Shown here one piece after another: positions 7,621 to 15,223 of a stretch of 18,773 nt of DNA. The DNA comes from CAYWTX01 sp964461295 (GTDB taxonomy: Bacteria > Planctomycetota > Phycisphaerae > SM23-33), in contig CAYWTX010000501.1 of assembly GCA_964461295.1 (NCBI GenBank), positions 1 to 18,773 of the forward strand. The letters are read 5' to 3'. The notes beneath the pieces are model-generated. The model searched no databases and had not been told where the DNA came from. It saw nothing but the letters and a program-made list of their open reading frames with translations. The position numbers were made by a program, and so were the translations under genes. Within the stretch, counting starts at the first letter, position 1. Each line of letters opens with the position of its first letter.

Positions 7621-9000
7621 ATGGGCATGAACATCAAACTATGCAAAGTCGCGTCGATGCGTCTCGGCGAGCGCATCGGCCAGTTGCGCGCGATTCCGGT
7701 TGACCTTGGGCCGCAGAAACGCGGCATACTTTTGATCCACGGCCCCGACTTTGATGTGGACCCAGCCCCGGGGATGTTCTTCTTTCCGTCCGGCACGCTG
7801 AAGATGACGATGCTCAGTTTGACCGGCGAACTGTTGTGGCAGCGTGACCTAGGGCCAGGTCTCATCCCGGGACTGTGGTTTTGCCCGTTCTACGCGATCG
7901 ACCTCGATGGTGGCGGAACCGATGCCATCTACTTCGTCAACCAGACCCACGTCGACCATCCGCTGAGTTACCAGGGCTTTGTTCTCGAATGCGCGTCCGC
8001 CACCGACGGCAAGACTCTGTCGCAGACCCCGTGGCACGACCCGTTCGGTGATGTGCCCATGTACGCCAAGTACCGTAATTTTGTCCTCGGCGGAACAGCC
8101 GCCGGCCGCCCCGTGCTGGTTGCGGCTCAGGGCACCTACGCCACCATGGCCCTGCAGGCGTACGTCGCCGGCCCAACGGGGCTCGAGCGACTCTGGAACA
8201 AGCGTATCGAGCAAGCCGACGCCGGCGCGCGAGGAAGCCACATGTGCCCGGTCGTCGATCTCGATGGCGACGGGATCGACGAGATACTCTGGGGCGAGCG
8301 CTGCATCCGCATCAGTGACGGCCAGGAGCTGTTCTGCGCCGACCGCGATACTTACTGCGGCCACTCCGACATCATGCAGCCCACCTTGGACCGCAAGACC
8401 GGCCTGTGGCGACTGTGGACATGCCGCGAGAATCATGGCGAGGCAACCCCGCGGTTGTGCTGCTACGACGCCAAGGGCAATCGCCTGTGGGGCGACGTTG
8501 ATGCCGGCCACATGGATATGGGCTGGACTGCCCACGTTCGCGAGGACCTGATCGCATGCATGGGGGTTCGCATCTCCGGCAAATCGTGCGGGCCCGGCGG
8601 GCGATTCCACGAGCGCTACGAGCAGTTCATCTACAGCCTGGTGTCGGGCGAGAAACTCTCGTGGCCCGTGGACCTGTATAAGTCACTGCCGGTCGATATC
8701 GACGGCGACGGATACCACGAATTCGTCATGGGCGCCCCCGGCGGCAACGGCCGCGTGTTCGACGCCGACGGCAACGAGTACGGCACGCTCGGAGGACCGG
8801 CCGCGCTGGCCATGAAGTTCCTGGACCTTCCGGGCGAGCAACTGCTGATCTACCAGGACGACGGAACCGTATCGTTTGAGGCCGATGCAAACGCCCACGA
8901 CACCGATGCGGCACTTGCCCGCTACGGTCATCGGATGTATCTCGCCAACCGCAAACTGACCGCCTGTGGCTACAACTGGACCGCCCTCGGAGGACTTTGA
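7621..9000 (+). CDS. FG-GAP-type beta-propeller protein, distantly like PL11 rhamnogalacturonan lyase
   Basis: 459 aa, no signal peptide. Several calcium-binding FG-GAP-like turns are visible: DLDGGGTDAIYF (about residue 98), DLDGDGIDEILWGE (about 216) and DIDGDGYHEFVMGAP (about 360). GHSDIMQPTLD and GHMDMGW (about 247 and 298) sit where PL11 rhamnogalacturonan lyases have their GHGDA-type stretches, suggesting a related eight-bladed fold. I do not claim lyase activity, since the catalytic residues cannot be assigned. The absence of an export signal is odd for a polysaccharide lyase and may mean an intracellular oligosaccharide enzyme or a binding protein. The start at 7621 or 7627 has no ribosome site. 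The gene begins 35 bases after repeat copy A and is followed 115 bp later by the DUF1593 gene on the same strand. Confidence 0.6.
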   Translation: MGMNIKLCKVASMRLGERIGQLRAIPVDLGPQKRGILLIHGPDFDVDPAPGMFFFPSGTLKMTMLSLTGELLWQRDLGPGLIPGLWFCPFYAIDLDGGGTDAIYFVNQTHVDHPLSYQGFVLECASATDGKTLSQTPWHDPFGDVPMYAKYRNFVLGGTAAGRPVLVAAQGTYATMALQAYVAGPTGLERLWNKRIEQADAGARGSHMCPVVDLDGDGIDEILWGERCIRISDGQELFCADRDTYCGHSDIMQPTLDRKTGLWRLWTCRENHGEATPRLCCYDAKGNRLWGDVDAGHMDMGWTAHVREDLIACMGVRISGKSCGPGGRFHERYEQFIYSLVSGEKLSWPVDLYKSLPVDIDGDGYHEFVMGAPGGNGRVFDADGNEYGTLGGPAALAMKFLDLPGEQLLIYQDDGTVSFEADANAHDTDAALARYGHRMYLANRKLTACGYNWTALGGL

Positions 9001-9104
9001 GCGAACACGGCCGGGAGCAGCGTCATGTCGCGGACTTGCTCAAACTCGCTTCCGCGCCGACACCGGATAACAGATTCCAATGCTCGCTGTTCACATCAAA
9101 CGAT

Positions 9105-9108
9105 GGAG
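9105..9108 (+). promoter_or_regulatory. Ribosome binding site deciding the DUF1593 start
   Basis: GGAG lies seven bases before the ATG at 9116. The longer open frame from 9080 would put charged residues ahead of the lipoprotein signal, so 9116 is preferred. Confidence 0.6.
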
Positions 9109-9115
9109 AACTTAC

Positions 9116-10561
9116 ATGGGTATGTGGTTGACGGTTTCTGGAGCGGTAGCAGTGATGACCATCCTGATCGGTTGCTGCGGCGCCGGGGAGATGTCGATAA
9201 ACTCCAGCCCAGCAAAATTGCCCATTCCCGCATCCGACCGCCCAGATTCGCGCCCGCGTCTGCTCGTCCTCACGGACATAGGCGGCGACCCCGACGATCA
9301 GCAATCCCTCGTGCGCCTGCTCGTACACGCCAATGAGTTTGACATCGCGGGCTTCATCGCCAGCGCTGCGGGCACCCCCGGCGAACTCAAGGAGAAGCAC
9401 ACACGGCCTGATCTTATCCGACAGGAGATCGAAGCTTACGGCAAGGTGCTGCCCCGCCTGAAAGTCCACGCCCCCGGTTTTCCCGAGGCGAAGCGGTTGC
9501 TGGAAGCCGTCAAGTCCGGCAACCCCAATCGCGGCCGCGCCTTCATCGGTGAAGGCCACGATACCGAAGGCTCACGCTGGATCATCACCTGCGTGGATAA
9601 GCCCGGCCCCCGCCCGCTGAACCTCTGCATCTGGGGTGGCCAGACCGACCTCGCGCAAGCCCTGTGGCGTATCAGGAAAGACCGCTCTCCCGCCGAACTC
9701 AAGACTTTCCTCTCCCGCCTGCGCATCTTTGATACCAATGACCAGGACAAAATCCACAACTGGATCATCTCCGAGTTTCCCAGCCTCTTCTACATCCTCG
9801 CCCAAGTCGCCGACGGCGGAGACCGCAGGCAGGGCGGATATCGTGGCATCTATCTCACAGGTGATGAATCTCTCACCTCCCGCGACTGGATCGATGAACA
9901 CGTCAGGAAGGACCACGGCCCGCTGGGCGAACTCTATCCCCCCAAGACCTGGACTGCCCCCAATCCCCACGGCGCCATGAAGGAAGGCGATACCCCATCC
10001 TGGTTCTTCTTCCTTCCCGTCGGCCTCGGCGACAGCACGCACCCCGAGTACGGCGGCTGGGGCGGACGCTACGCACTGAAGTCCGGCTCCCTCTACCGCG
10101 ATGCCAAGGAAGACCTGGATGGCCAGACCGACGCCCGATTCGGCGTCTCCCGCTGGCGTCCCGCCTTCCAGAACGAGTTCGCTGCCCGCATGGACTGGTG
10201 TGTTGCGGCCGACTATAGGTCCGCCAATCACCCCCCCGTCGCCGTTCTGAACGGCGATACCTCCAGCCGTCCCGTCACGATCGCCGCACGGCCTGGGCAG
10301 ACCGTTTCGCTCATGGCCAAGGGTTCCACCGATCCGGATGGCACCACGGTTGATTGCCGCTGGTTCCTCGATCCTGTTCCCGGCGTGCTATTAGCCGGGG
10401 TGACGCTCTCGACAGATCACGGCGAATCCATCTCACTGCAGATTCCGTCCCCCGCGCCCACCGCGGAAGTTCATGTTGTGCTCGAAGTCAAAGACCGCGG
10501 CCAGCCGCCCCTGGTCCGCTACCGCCGCGCCATCGTGCGGATAGCCCCCTCCGCCCCCTGA
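9116..10561 (+). CDS. DUF1593 (nucleoside-hydrolase-like) lipoprotein with C-terminal Ig-like domain
   Basis: 481 aa from the ATG at 9116. Residues 1-20 are a lipoprotein signal ending in the lipobox LIGC (Cys20), so it is probably membrane anchored. Residues 48-300 form a DUF1593 domain related to nucleoside hydrolases. The signature is VLTDIGGDPDD (51-61), whose Asp cluster would bind calcium in true nucleoside hydrolases. The C-terminal ~90 residues (HPPVAVLNGD, then PGQTVSLMAKGSTDPDG) form an Ig/PKD-like sandwich of the kind seen at the end of Sde182-type cellulose-binding proteins. Proteins of this architecture occur in polysaccharide-degradation gene sets, but their substrate is unknown. 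It is co-oriented with the FG-GAP gene upstream. A relic matching its C-terminal domain follows immediately (10561-10662). Confidence 0.8.
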   Translation: MGMWLTVSGAVAVMTILIGCCGAGEMSINSSPAKLPIPASDRPDSRPRLLVLTDIGGDPDDQQSLVRLLVHANEFDIAGFIASAAGTPGELKEKHTRPDLIRQEIEAYGKVLPRLKVHAPGFPEAKRLLEAVKSGNPNRGRAFIGEGHDTEGSRWIITCVDKPGPRPLNLCIWGGQTDLAQALWRIRKDRSPAELKTFLSRLRIFDTNDQDKIHNWIISEFPSLFYILAQVADGGDRRQGGYRGIYLTGDESLTSRDWIDEHVRKDHGPLGELYPPKTWTAPNPHGAMKEGDTPSWFFFLPVGLGDSTHPEYGGWGGRYALKSGSLYRDAKEDLDGQTDARFGVSRWRPAFQNEFAARMDWCVAADYRSANHPPVAVLNGDTSSRPVTIAARPGQTVSLMAKGSTDPDGTTVDCRWFLDPVPGVLLAGVTLSTDHGESISLQIPSPAPTAEVHVVLEVKDRGQPPLVRYRRAIVRIAPSAP

Positions 10562-10662
10562 TGGCCATGCCCCACACCGACGCCACCCGGCACGTATCGG
10601 CGATGCCCGTTGCGCCCGGCGATGTAATGACCCTGAGCGCCGCCAGCTCGGCCGATCCGGAT
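10561..10662 (+). pseudogene. Relic of a DUF1593 C-terminal Ig-like domain
   Basis: Read from the ATG overlapping the DUF1593 stop, this frame gives DATRHVSAMPVAPGDVMTLS and then AASSADPD. These 28 residues align without gaps to DTSSRPVTIAARPGQTVSLM plus AKGSTDPD in the preceding protein. The similarity stops at the DPD residues, eight bases before repeat copy B. It looks like a broken second copy of the domain, not a gene of its own. Confidence 0.45.
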
Positions 10663-10670
10663 GTAACCCC

Positions 10671-10722
10671 CACCCCCTCCCGGCCGCCCGGTCCCGGCCC
10701 GCTAGACCAAATTTCCTATCAG
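10671..10722. repeat. Dispersed repeat, copy B, between two broken genes
   Basis: 52 bp, same length and layout as copy A, ending AAATTTCCTATCAG. On its left the DUF1593-like relic ends. On its right a sulfatase fragment on the opposite strand ends within its active-site motif. Read on the minus strand the repeat supplies the in-frame stop TAG (10702-10704) of the sulfatase fragment. Confidence 0.8.
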
Positions 10723-10902
10723 CAGAGATGCGCGTGCGGGCGAGCAAACGGGACAGGGGGTGAAGGCGTGGGTGAAGCGCGCGCCGCGGGCGGCGAGATA
10801 GTCGAGGGAGGGGGAGAGGATCTCGGAGTTGCCGTAGGGGCTCGACGCCCACTGGCCGTGGTCGTCGGTGAGGATGACGAGGATGTTGGGGCGCGAGGCT
10901 AT
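10702..10902 (-). pseudogene. N-terminal fragment of a second sulfatase
   Basis: The minus strand encodes SRPNILVILTDDHGQWASS, then SPSLDYLAARGARFTHAF, then CPVCSPARASLL. This is an unmistakable type I sulfatase start: the DD metal ligands in LTDDHGQW and the formylglycine motif C-x-P-x-R (CSPAR). The usual TG after the motif is missing, because the sequence runs into repeat copy B and stops. At the 5' end the codon before ASRPN is ATA (10902-10900), where homologues would have ATG; no other in-frame start lies between it and the upstream stop. It is a relic of about 60 codons and is a different, lower-similarity subfamily from the intact sulfatase downstream. Confidence 0.8.
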
Positions 10903-11117
10903 CGGAGATTCCTTTGGCCGGGACTTCCTGGTTGGCGTTTGGTCGATGGTGGTCGGTGACTAACTTACACAGGATAGCCGCGCCGCAGGCGGACCGTCGA
11001 GAGTTGTCGCTTCTCGGACCGACCCTTTGGACTTCTCTCAGGAAATGGGGCCACGCCGCCCGGCCCGTACTGCGATCGACTCGGAACAAATTAGCATTTC
11101 CGGATACTCCCGTTTCG
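10903..11117. other. Intergenic remainder before the sulfatase promoter
   Basis: I see no gene here. Overlapping open frames of low complexity are present on both strands but resemble nothing known. Confidence 0.4.
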
Positions 11118-11146
11118 TTGACGCAAACCGGCCCAGTGAGTACTCT
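11118..11146 (+). promoter_or_regulatory. Possible promoter of the sulfatase gene
   Basis: TTGACG (11118-11123), a 17-bp spacer and TACTCT (11141-11146). The -35 is strong and the -10 is weak. The transcript would start about 40 bases before the sulfatase ATG. Confidence 0.35.
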
Positions 11147-11195
11147 TACCGTTGCATGAACAACCGGGCCTCATCAGGGCTCAGGATCGCGATTG

Positions 11196-12743
11196 ATGAT
11201 GACAAACCGACGCGACTTTCTGCGGATGCTGGGCGCGGCCGGATCGCTGGCGGCGCTGGGACGATGGGGGCTGGCCGCTGAGACCGCCCCTCGCCATCGC
11301 AACGTCCTGCTGATCTGCGTGGACGACCTCAAGCCGTTGCTGGGCTGCTACGGCTCGAAGACGATCCGCACGCCCAATATCGATCGGTTGGCGGCCGGTG
11401 GAACGCTGTTTCGTCGTGCCTACGTGCAGCAGGCGGTGTGTGCGCCATCGCGCAACGCGATGCTGACCGGCCTGCGCCCCGAAACACTGGGCGTATACGA
11501 CCTGGGCACGTTCTTCCGCGAGGGCGCTCCCGATGCTGTGACGTTGCCGCAGCGTTTCAAGGCCGCCGGCTATCAGGCGGAGTCGGTCGGCAAGATCTTC
11601 CACGTCGGCCACGGCAACAAGCAGGACCACCCAACCAGTTGGACGACACCATTGTGGATGCCGAAGGCCGGGCCGTATGGGCCGTCGGGCGGCAGTCTGA
11701 AAGGTGCTCGCCCACCGGCGCTGGCCGTGGACGCGGCCGACGACGCATTCCCGGACGGCCAGACCGCTCGCGAGGCAGTCAACCGACTGCAGGCCCTGAA
11801 AGACCGGCCATTCTTCCTGGGCGTGGGGTTCATGCGCCCACACCTCCCGTTTGTCACCCCCAAGAAGTACTGGGACCTGTTCAATCCGACGAAGTTGCCG
11901 GTGTATCCGGCGGACGCCACGCTGCCGGTCGGCACAACGGCCTTCGCGGGGAATAACTCGGGCGAACTCCGTTCCTACAGCGATATCCCGGCCGTTGGCC
12001 CGGTTACGCCCGAGACGGCACGGCATCTCGTGCATGGCTACCATGCATCAGTCGCCTTTGTGGATGCTCAGGTCGGGATCGTCCTTGACGAACTGGACCG
12101 GCTGAAACTTCGCGACAACACCATCGTGGTGTTCTGGGGCGACCATGGATGGCACCTTGGCGACCACGGTCTGTGGGCCAAACACACCAACTTCGAGCAG
12201 GCAGCGCAGTGCCCGCTGATCATCTCGGCGCCCGGCCGGGCCACGGGACGTTCTACGGACGCGCTGGTGGAGGTGGTGGACCTGTTTCCGACGCTCTGTG
12301 AATTGGCCGGCTTCCGCGCGCCGGCGGGCCTTGATGGCGCGAGCATCACCTCACTGTTCGATCCATCGGGCAAGCCGGTGCATGAAGCAGTGTTCCACTG
12401 CTATCCGCGTACGGTGAAGGCCGACGCCTTGGACCCGGACGCGGTGCCGCCTGGGGCCGAGCCGCATGTCGGGTTACTCGGCCGGGCCGTCCGCGACGCG
12501 CGCTATCGATACGTCGAGTGGCGTGCTTTCAAGGCGAAGGCGCTCGCCGGGGTCGAGCTTTACGACTACACGAGCGATCCCGAGGAGACGAGGAATCTTG
12601 CCAACGATCCCGCCCAAGCCGATACGGTGAAACGACTGGCGGCACTGCTGGCAGCGCGACCGGCCGCTCGTGCGCCGGTCTCCGGATCGATGCAGACGAT
12701 GCTGGACGGAGATGGGAAGCCACGGAAGCTCCCCGCCAGGTGA
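11196..12743 (+). CDS. Tat-exported sulfatase, iduronate-2-sulfatase-like
   Basis: 515 aa from the ATG at 11196, which has AGGA nine bases upstream; an in-frame TTG three bases earlier is less likely. The N-terminus TNRRDFLRMLGAAGSLAAL is a twin-arginine signal peptide. The type I sulfatase core follows: VDDLKP (metal Asp pair, about 43-48), CAPSRNAMLTGLRP (about 82-95, formylglycine at Cys82), GKIFH (about 131), GDHGWHLGDHGLWAKHTNFE (about 317-336, metal and substrate residues) and the C-terminal subdomain ELYDYTSDPEETRNLA. VDDLKP and the GDHGWHLG block are characteristic of iduronate-2-sulfatase-like members. It hydrolyses sulfate esters, probably on glycans in the periplasm or outside. Cys82 must be converted to formylglycine by a maturase that is not in the window. 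All key residues are present and the gene appears intact. Confidence 0.9.
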   Translation: MMTNRRDFLRMLGAAGSLAALGRWGLAAETAPRHRNVLLICVDDLKPLLGCYGSKTIRTPNIDRLAAGGTLFRRAYVQQAVCAPSRNAMLTGLRPETLGVYDLGTFFREGAPDAVTLPQRFKAAGYQAESVGKIFHVGHGNKQDHPTSWTTPLWMPKAGPYGPSGGSLKGARPPALAVDAADDAFPDGQTAREAVNRLQALKDRPFFLGVGFMRPHLPFVTPKKYWDLFNPTKLPVYPADATLPVGTTAFAGNNSGELRSYSDIPAVGPVTPETARHLVHGYHASVAFVDAQVGIVLDELDRLKLRDNTIVVFWGDHGWHLGDHGLWAKHTNFEQAAQCPLIISAPGRATGRSTDALVEVVDLFPTLCELAGFRAPAGLDGASITSLFDPSGKPVHEAVFHCYPRTVKADALDPDAVPPGAEPHVGLLGRAVRDARYRYVEWRAFKAKALAGVELYDYTSDPEETRNLANDPAQADTVKRLAALLAARPAARAPVSGSMQTMLDGDGKPRKLPAR

Positions 12744-12922
12744 TCCTGTGCTTGCGGTGGTCTTGGGACGCTGATCGGCTCCAAGCGATGCGACTGCAGC
12801 CGCACAAGCTCCGCGACGTGTCAGCGAGGGCGCTGGTCAACATGGTGCATCGGCGTGATCGTCCCGGCCCATGCGACCTGCGCACAGGAACCCCATCAGC
12901 GACGCGTTTGCCAGCCAAGGTT
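12744..12922. other. Intergenic stretch, nothing recognised
   Basis: I see no gene, hairpin-plus-T-run terminator or RNA. It ends at repeat copy C1. Confidence 0.4.
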
Positions 12923-12945
12923 CGCTGGACCAAATTCCCTATCAG
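12923..12945. repeat. Dispersed repeat, copy C1 (AT-rich half only)
   Basis: 23 bp, CGCTGGACCAAATTCCCTAT then CAG. It matches the right half of copy B with two differences and is directly followed by copy C2. Confidence 0.75.
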
Positions 12946-12946
12946 T

Positions 12947-12982
12947 CCCGGTCCCGCCCCGCTAGATCAAATCTCCTATCAG
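12947..12982. repeat. Dispersed repeat, copy C2
   Basis: 36 bp, starting CCCGGTCCCG and ending CTCCTATCAG. It matches the last 36 bp of copy B with three differences. Together with C1 it marks the right edge of the accessory block, next to the phage-like operon. Confidence 0.8.
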
Positions 12983-12997
12983 TCTGGCGGCGCGAGT

Positions 12998-13025
12998 TCC
13001 GCCTTCGCCCGATGGCTTCGGCGGA
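12998..13025. repeat. Inverted repeat after the DUF488 stop
   Basis: TCCGCC at 12998-13003 pairs with GGCGGA at 13020-13025 around TTCG...CTTC. It lies 12 bases past the stop of the minus-strand operon, so it could form a hairpin at the end of the transcript, but there is no T-run. Similar TCCGCC/GGCGGA elements recur between genes in many environmental genomes, from memory. Confidence 0.4.
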
Positions 13026-13036
13026 CAAAGCGGCGG

Positions 13037-13486
13037 TCAGAAGAGCTTCTTCTGTCCCCCGCCAACCTGATTGTCCGGCTGCGTCAAGTGCTCCACTTCG
13101 GACTGCCACGCTTTGGCCAGCCACTCGGCCAGGAGCTTGCGGTGACAGACCTTCACGTCGGCACAGCCGCAGAGCAGGATGACGGACTTACCGGAGGTCC
13201 GGCTACGCGGCGATTCGCCGTGACAAGCGGTGATCTCGACCAGCTTCGCCTGGCCGGCGGCGAAGTCCACGATGTCGATGGGGCCGCCCTTGTAGTTGCG
13301 GTTGCCGAACTCGCGGAGCCAGAGGTAGCGCTGGCCGAGGCGCCGGCTGAGGACCCCGACGTTCCACGTGGCGACACGGGAGCGCGGGACCATGCGAACG
13401 TCCACCAGGATCGCGTCAAGATGGTCCAGGACGGCCTCTACGTCCTCGATCTTCCAGCCGCTGTAGCCCAGGGTGTAGATCGTCAT
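13037..13486 (-). CDS. DUF488 family protein
   Basis: 149 aa. The start is the ATG at 13486, overlapping the upstream stop as ATGA, with GGAGGTG just upstream. DUF488 signatures are TIYTLGYSGWKIEDVEAVLD (2-21), LVDVRMVPRSR (about 27-37) and the Cys/His block LLCGCADVKVCHRKLLAEWL (about 107-126). The family is widespread and of unknown function; the conserved Asp/Arg and C-x-x-x-x-x-CH residues suggest an enzyme or nucleic-acid-binding role. It is last in a tightly coupled minus-strand operon with a small-terminase-like protein and an AAA+ ATPase, which places it in a mobile-element context here. A longer open frame from 13783 exists, but its extra N-terminal region is a shadow of the upstream gene. 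Confidence 0.8.
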   Translation of the reverse strand: MTIYTLGYSGWKIEDVEAVLDHLDAILVDVRMVPRSRVATWNVGVLSRRLGQRYLWLREFGNRNYKGGPIDIVDFAAGQAKLVEITACHGESPRSRTSGKSVILLCGCADVKVCHRKLLAEWLAKAWQSEVEHLTQPDNQVGGGQKKLF

Positions 13487-14001
13487 TGCGCACCTCCGGT
13501 CTTCGCGGCCGACGCCGCTTCGCCGTGACAAGCTTCCAGTTCGGTGATCCGCTGCGCCGCCAGGCGGGCGTGTTCGCGGAGCGGGTAGCCTTCGCCGGCC
13601 AAAGCCAACGGCAGCAGGTACTCGCCGATGGCTTCCAGTTCCTCTTCCGCCTCGCTGGCGCCGTGTTCCGGCGCCAGCAGGCCCGTCGGCCGATACAGGC
13701 CCGTCAGACGATTCAGTTCCTTCTGCACGTCCAGGGCCTTGGCCAGGTTCGGCCCGTTGCCGTCGCCGCCGGCGCGGATGCACCGGCCGTAGAGGTCATT
13801 GAGGCGGGTAAGTGCCGTGCCGAGAAGCTCGTCACGGTTGTACTCGGCCGCCAGGGTCAGCCTCTTGCGTGCCTCAGCCACTACGGCCCGCACCTGGGCG
13901 GGGTCCACGTCCAGCTTGGCGATGCAGGCGTTCTCCAGGTCAGCGCCCGACAGGCCGCTGACCATCCAGAGGAGCACGCGCTCGATCACGCTGTCGTTCA
14001 T
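13483..14001 (-). CDS. Small-terminase-like helical protein
   Basis: 172 aa. The start at 14001 overlaps the AAA+ stop (ATGA, 13998-14001) and the stop overlaps the DUF488 start in the same way. The N-terminal ~45 residues (MNDSVIERVLLWMVSGLSGA, then DLENACIAKLDVDPAQ) could be a helix-turn-helix. The middle (AEYNRDELLGTALTRLNDLY, then NLAKALDVQKELNRLTGLY) resembles the oligomerisation helices of phage small terminase subunits. If so, it would recognise element DNA for packaging, yet no large terminase or capsid gene is in the window. It may instead be another helical DNA-binding adaptor for the AAA+ protein. The family call is by resemblance only. Confidence 0.45.
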   Translation of the reverse strand: MNDSVIERVLLWMVSGLSGADLENACIAKLDVDPAQVRAVVAEARKRLTLAAEYNRDELLGTALTRLNDLYGRCIRAGGDGNGPNLAKALDVQKELNRLTGLYRPTGLLAPEHGASEAEEELEAIGEYLLPLALAGEGYPLREHARLAAQRITELEACHGEAASAAKTGGAQ

Positions 14002-14834
14002 GCTCCACCTTCACTTCCCAGGGCCACGGTCAGTTCCTGCGTCACACGGCGGAAGCTGAGATCGCCCTCGACGCTGGCGGCATCGACGATGCGGCGGGTG
14101 AGGGCGGCATCGGCCTTGCGGCCCGTCTCCGCCTTCCACACGGCCGCGGCGAAGGCTTCGGCGTCGGCTCTCAGCTTCTTCGCATCCGACTCGAATTTCA
14201 GTCGCGTGCACCGATCGCGGAAGCGCGGGCTGAGCTTGTCGGCGAAGTTGGTGGTGAAGACCACCACCGTCCTGGCCGGCAGGGCTTCCAGCCTGTCCAG
14301 CCACACCGTCTCGGCCGCCAGGTGCATCCGGTCGGCTTCGTTCACGACCACGACCTTCCAGCCGCTGCCGTAGAAGGGCGTGTTCCACATCAGCCGCGTC
14401 GTCTCTCGCACGGACTCCGCCGACTGTTCGCCGGAGGCGATCACGTGCACACCGCCGAACTCCTTCTGCTTCAGGTTGCAGCCAAGCTCCGCCGCCAATG
14501 CGAGTGCGGCCGATGTCTTGCCCGTCCCCGTGGCGCCCTCGAAGAGCATGGCCGTGGGGTACGGGCTGCCCGTAAACTTCCGCAGCAACTTCACTATCTT
14601 CTCCTGGCCCCACAAGCACCGAAGGCTGTGGGGCCGGTACTTCTCCGTCAGCGGGCCGTGGCCCGTGGCCTTCAGGGCTGGACGCCGCGCCGTCGGCGGC
14701 GCCGGGTACAGCATCGTCCAGAGCTTCTGCCAGGTCAGGCCGACCTCGCCGGCCAGCTTGGCCAGGCTTTCGCCGCTCGTGCGGCGCTGCTTGATGCTCT
14801 CCAGAACATTGTCCGTGCATGTCAACTGACTCAT
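13998..14834 (-). CDS. RFC/clamp-loader-type AAA+ ATPase with N-terminal helical domain
   Basis: 278 aa from the ATG at 14834 (AAAGGGAAA upstream; the frame extends to 14870 but that start lacks a ribosome site). Residues 10-42 look like a helix-turn-helix (SGESLAKLAGEVGLTWQKLW). The AAA+ core follows: LTEKYRPHSL (62-71, typical of RFC small subunits), Walker A GATGTGKTS (100-108), Walker B VVVVNEAD (161-168), sensor-1 Asn196 in FTTN, and the DRC motif (207-209) equivalent to the SRC arginine-finger motif. In Walker B the first Asp is Asn, while the catalytic Glu166 is kept. Clamp loaders open sliding clamps on DNA; here no clamp or polymerase gene is nearby, so the partner is unknown. It is first in the ATGA-coupled trio with the terminase-like and DUF488 genes. 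Confidence 0.75.
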   Translation of the reverse strand: MSQLTCTDNVLESIKQRRTSGESLAKLAGEVGLTWQKLWTMLYPAPPTARRPALKATGHGPLTEKYRPHSLRCLWGQEKIVKLLRKFTGSPYPTAMLFEGATGTGKTSAALALAAELGCNLKQKEFGGVHVIASGEQSAESVRETTRLMWNTPFYGSGWKVVVVNEADRMHLAAETVWLDRLEALPARTVVVFTTNFADKLSPRFRDRCTRLKFESDAKKLRADAEAFAAAVWKAETGRKADAALTRRIVDAASVEGDLSFRRVTQELTVALGSEGGA

Positions 14835-14860
14835 GGTTTTCCCTTTCTCGTGCAGGTGGG

Positions 14861-15223
14861 TTAGAAGCAATCGTGCGGAAGCCGCTCGGCCTCCGCTTCC
14901 AAGGCCAGAATCCGGGCCTCCTCTTCCGGGTCCTCATCGCCGTAGCCGGTTCCGATGTTGTCGAAGTCGGCCACGTCCACATTCAGCGGCGTGTCCGAAC
15001 GGATCGACGTGACCAGCCCGCCCGAGACAATGACGATGACGCGGGGCAGTTCTTCGGTGGACTTCACCACGTACGCCAGCCAGCCGCACTTGGGGCACTC
15101 GCCGGCCGGCATCTCCTCGCCCGGCTGCACACGGTCCCAGAAGTCCCGGATGTCCGTAACGGCGTTGATGTCGCCGGTCCAATCGCACTCACCGTTGCCG
15201 CATTTCGCTTTCGTGTCGCTCAT
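14861..15223 (-). CDS. Phage-like zinc-ribbon protein
   Basis: 120 aa. Cysteines at CGNGEC (8-13) and CPKC (43-46) form a probable zinc ribbon, followed by a beta-rich middle (RVIVIVSGGLVTSIRS) and an acidic tail with GDEDPEEEARILALEAEAE. The start overlaps the stop of the upstream gene by four bases (15220-15223), with GGAG upstream. The AAA+ start lies 26 bases beyond its stop, so it is in the same transcript. I recognise it only as a type common in phage and mobile-element gene sets; its function is unknown. Confidence 0.6.
   Translation of the reverse strand: MSDTKAKCGNGECDWTGDINAVTDIRDFWDRVQPGEEMPAGECPKCGWLAYVVKSTEELPRVIVIVSGGLVTSIRSDTPLNVDVADFDNIGTGYGDEDPEEEARILALEAEAERLPHDCF

Noticed and set aside
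13003..13012. CCTTCGCCCG as a possible far-end attachment site copy of tRNA-Gly
   Set aside because: It is only ten bases and in the opposite orientation to that needed for a direct repeat of the tRNA 3' end.
12518..13528. 336-residue plus-strand open frame
   Set aside because: It spans the sulfatase end, the repeats and the antisense of DUF488. The peptide LDQISYQ in it is just translated repeat sequence.
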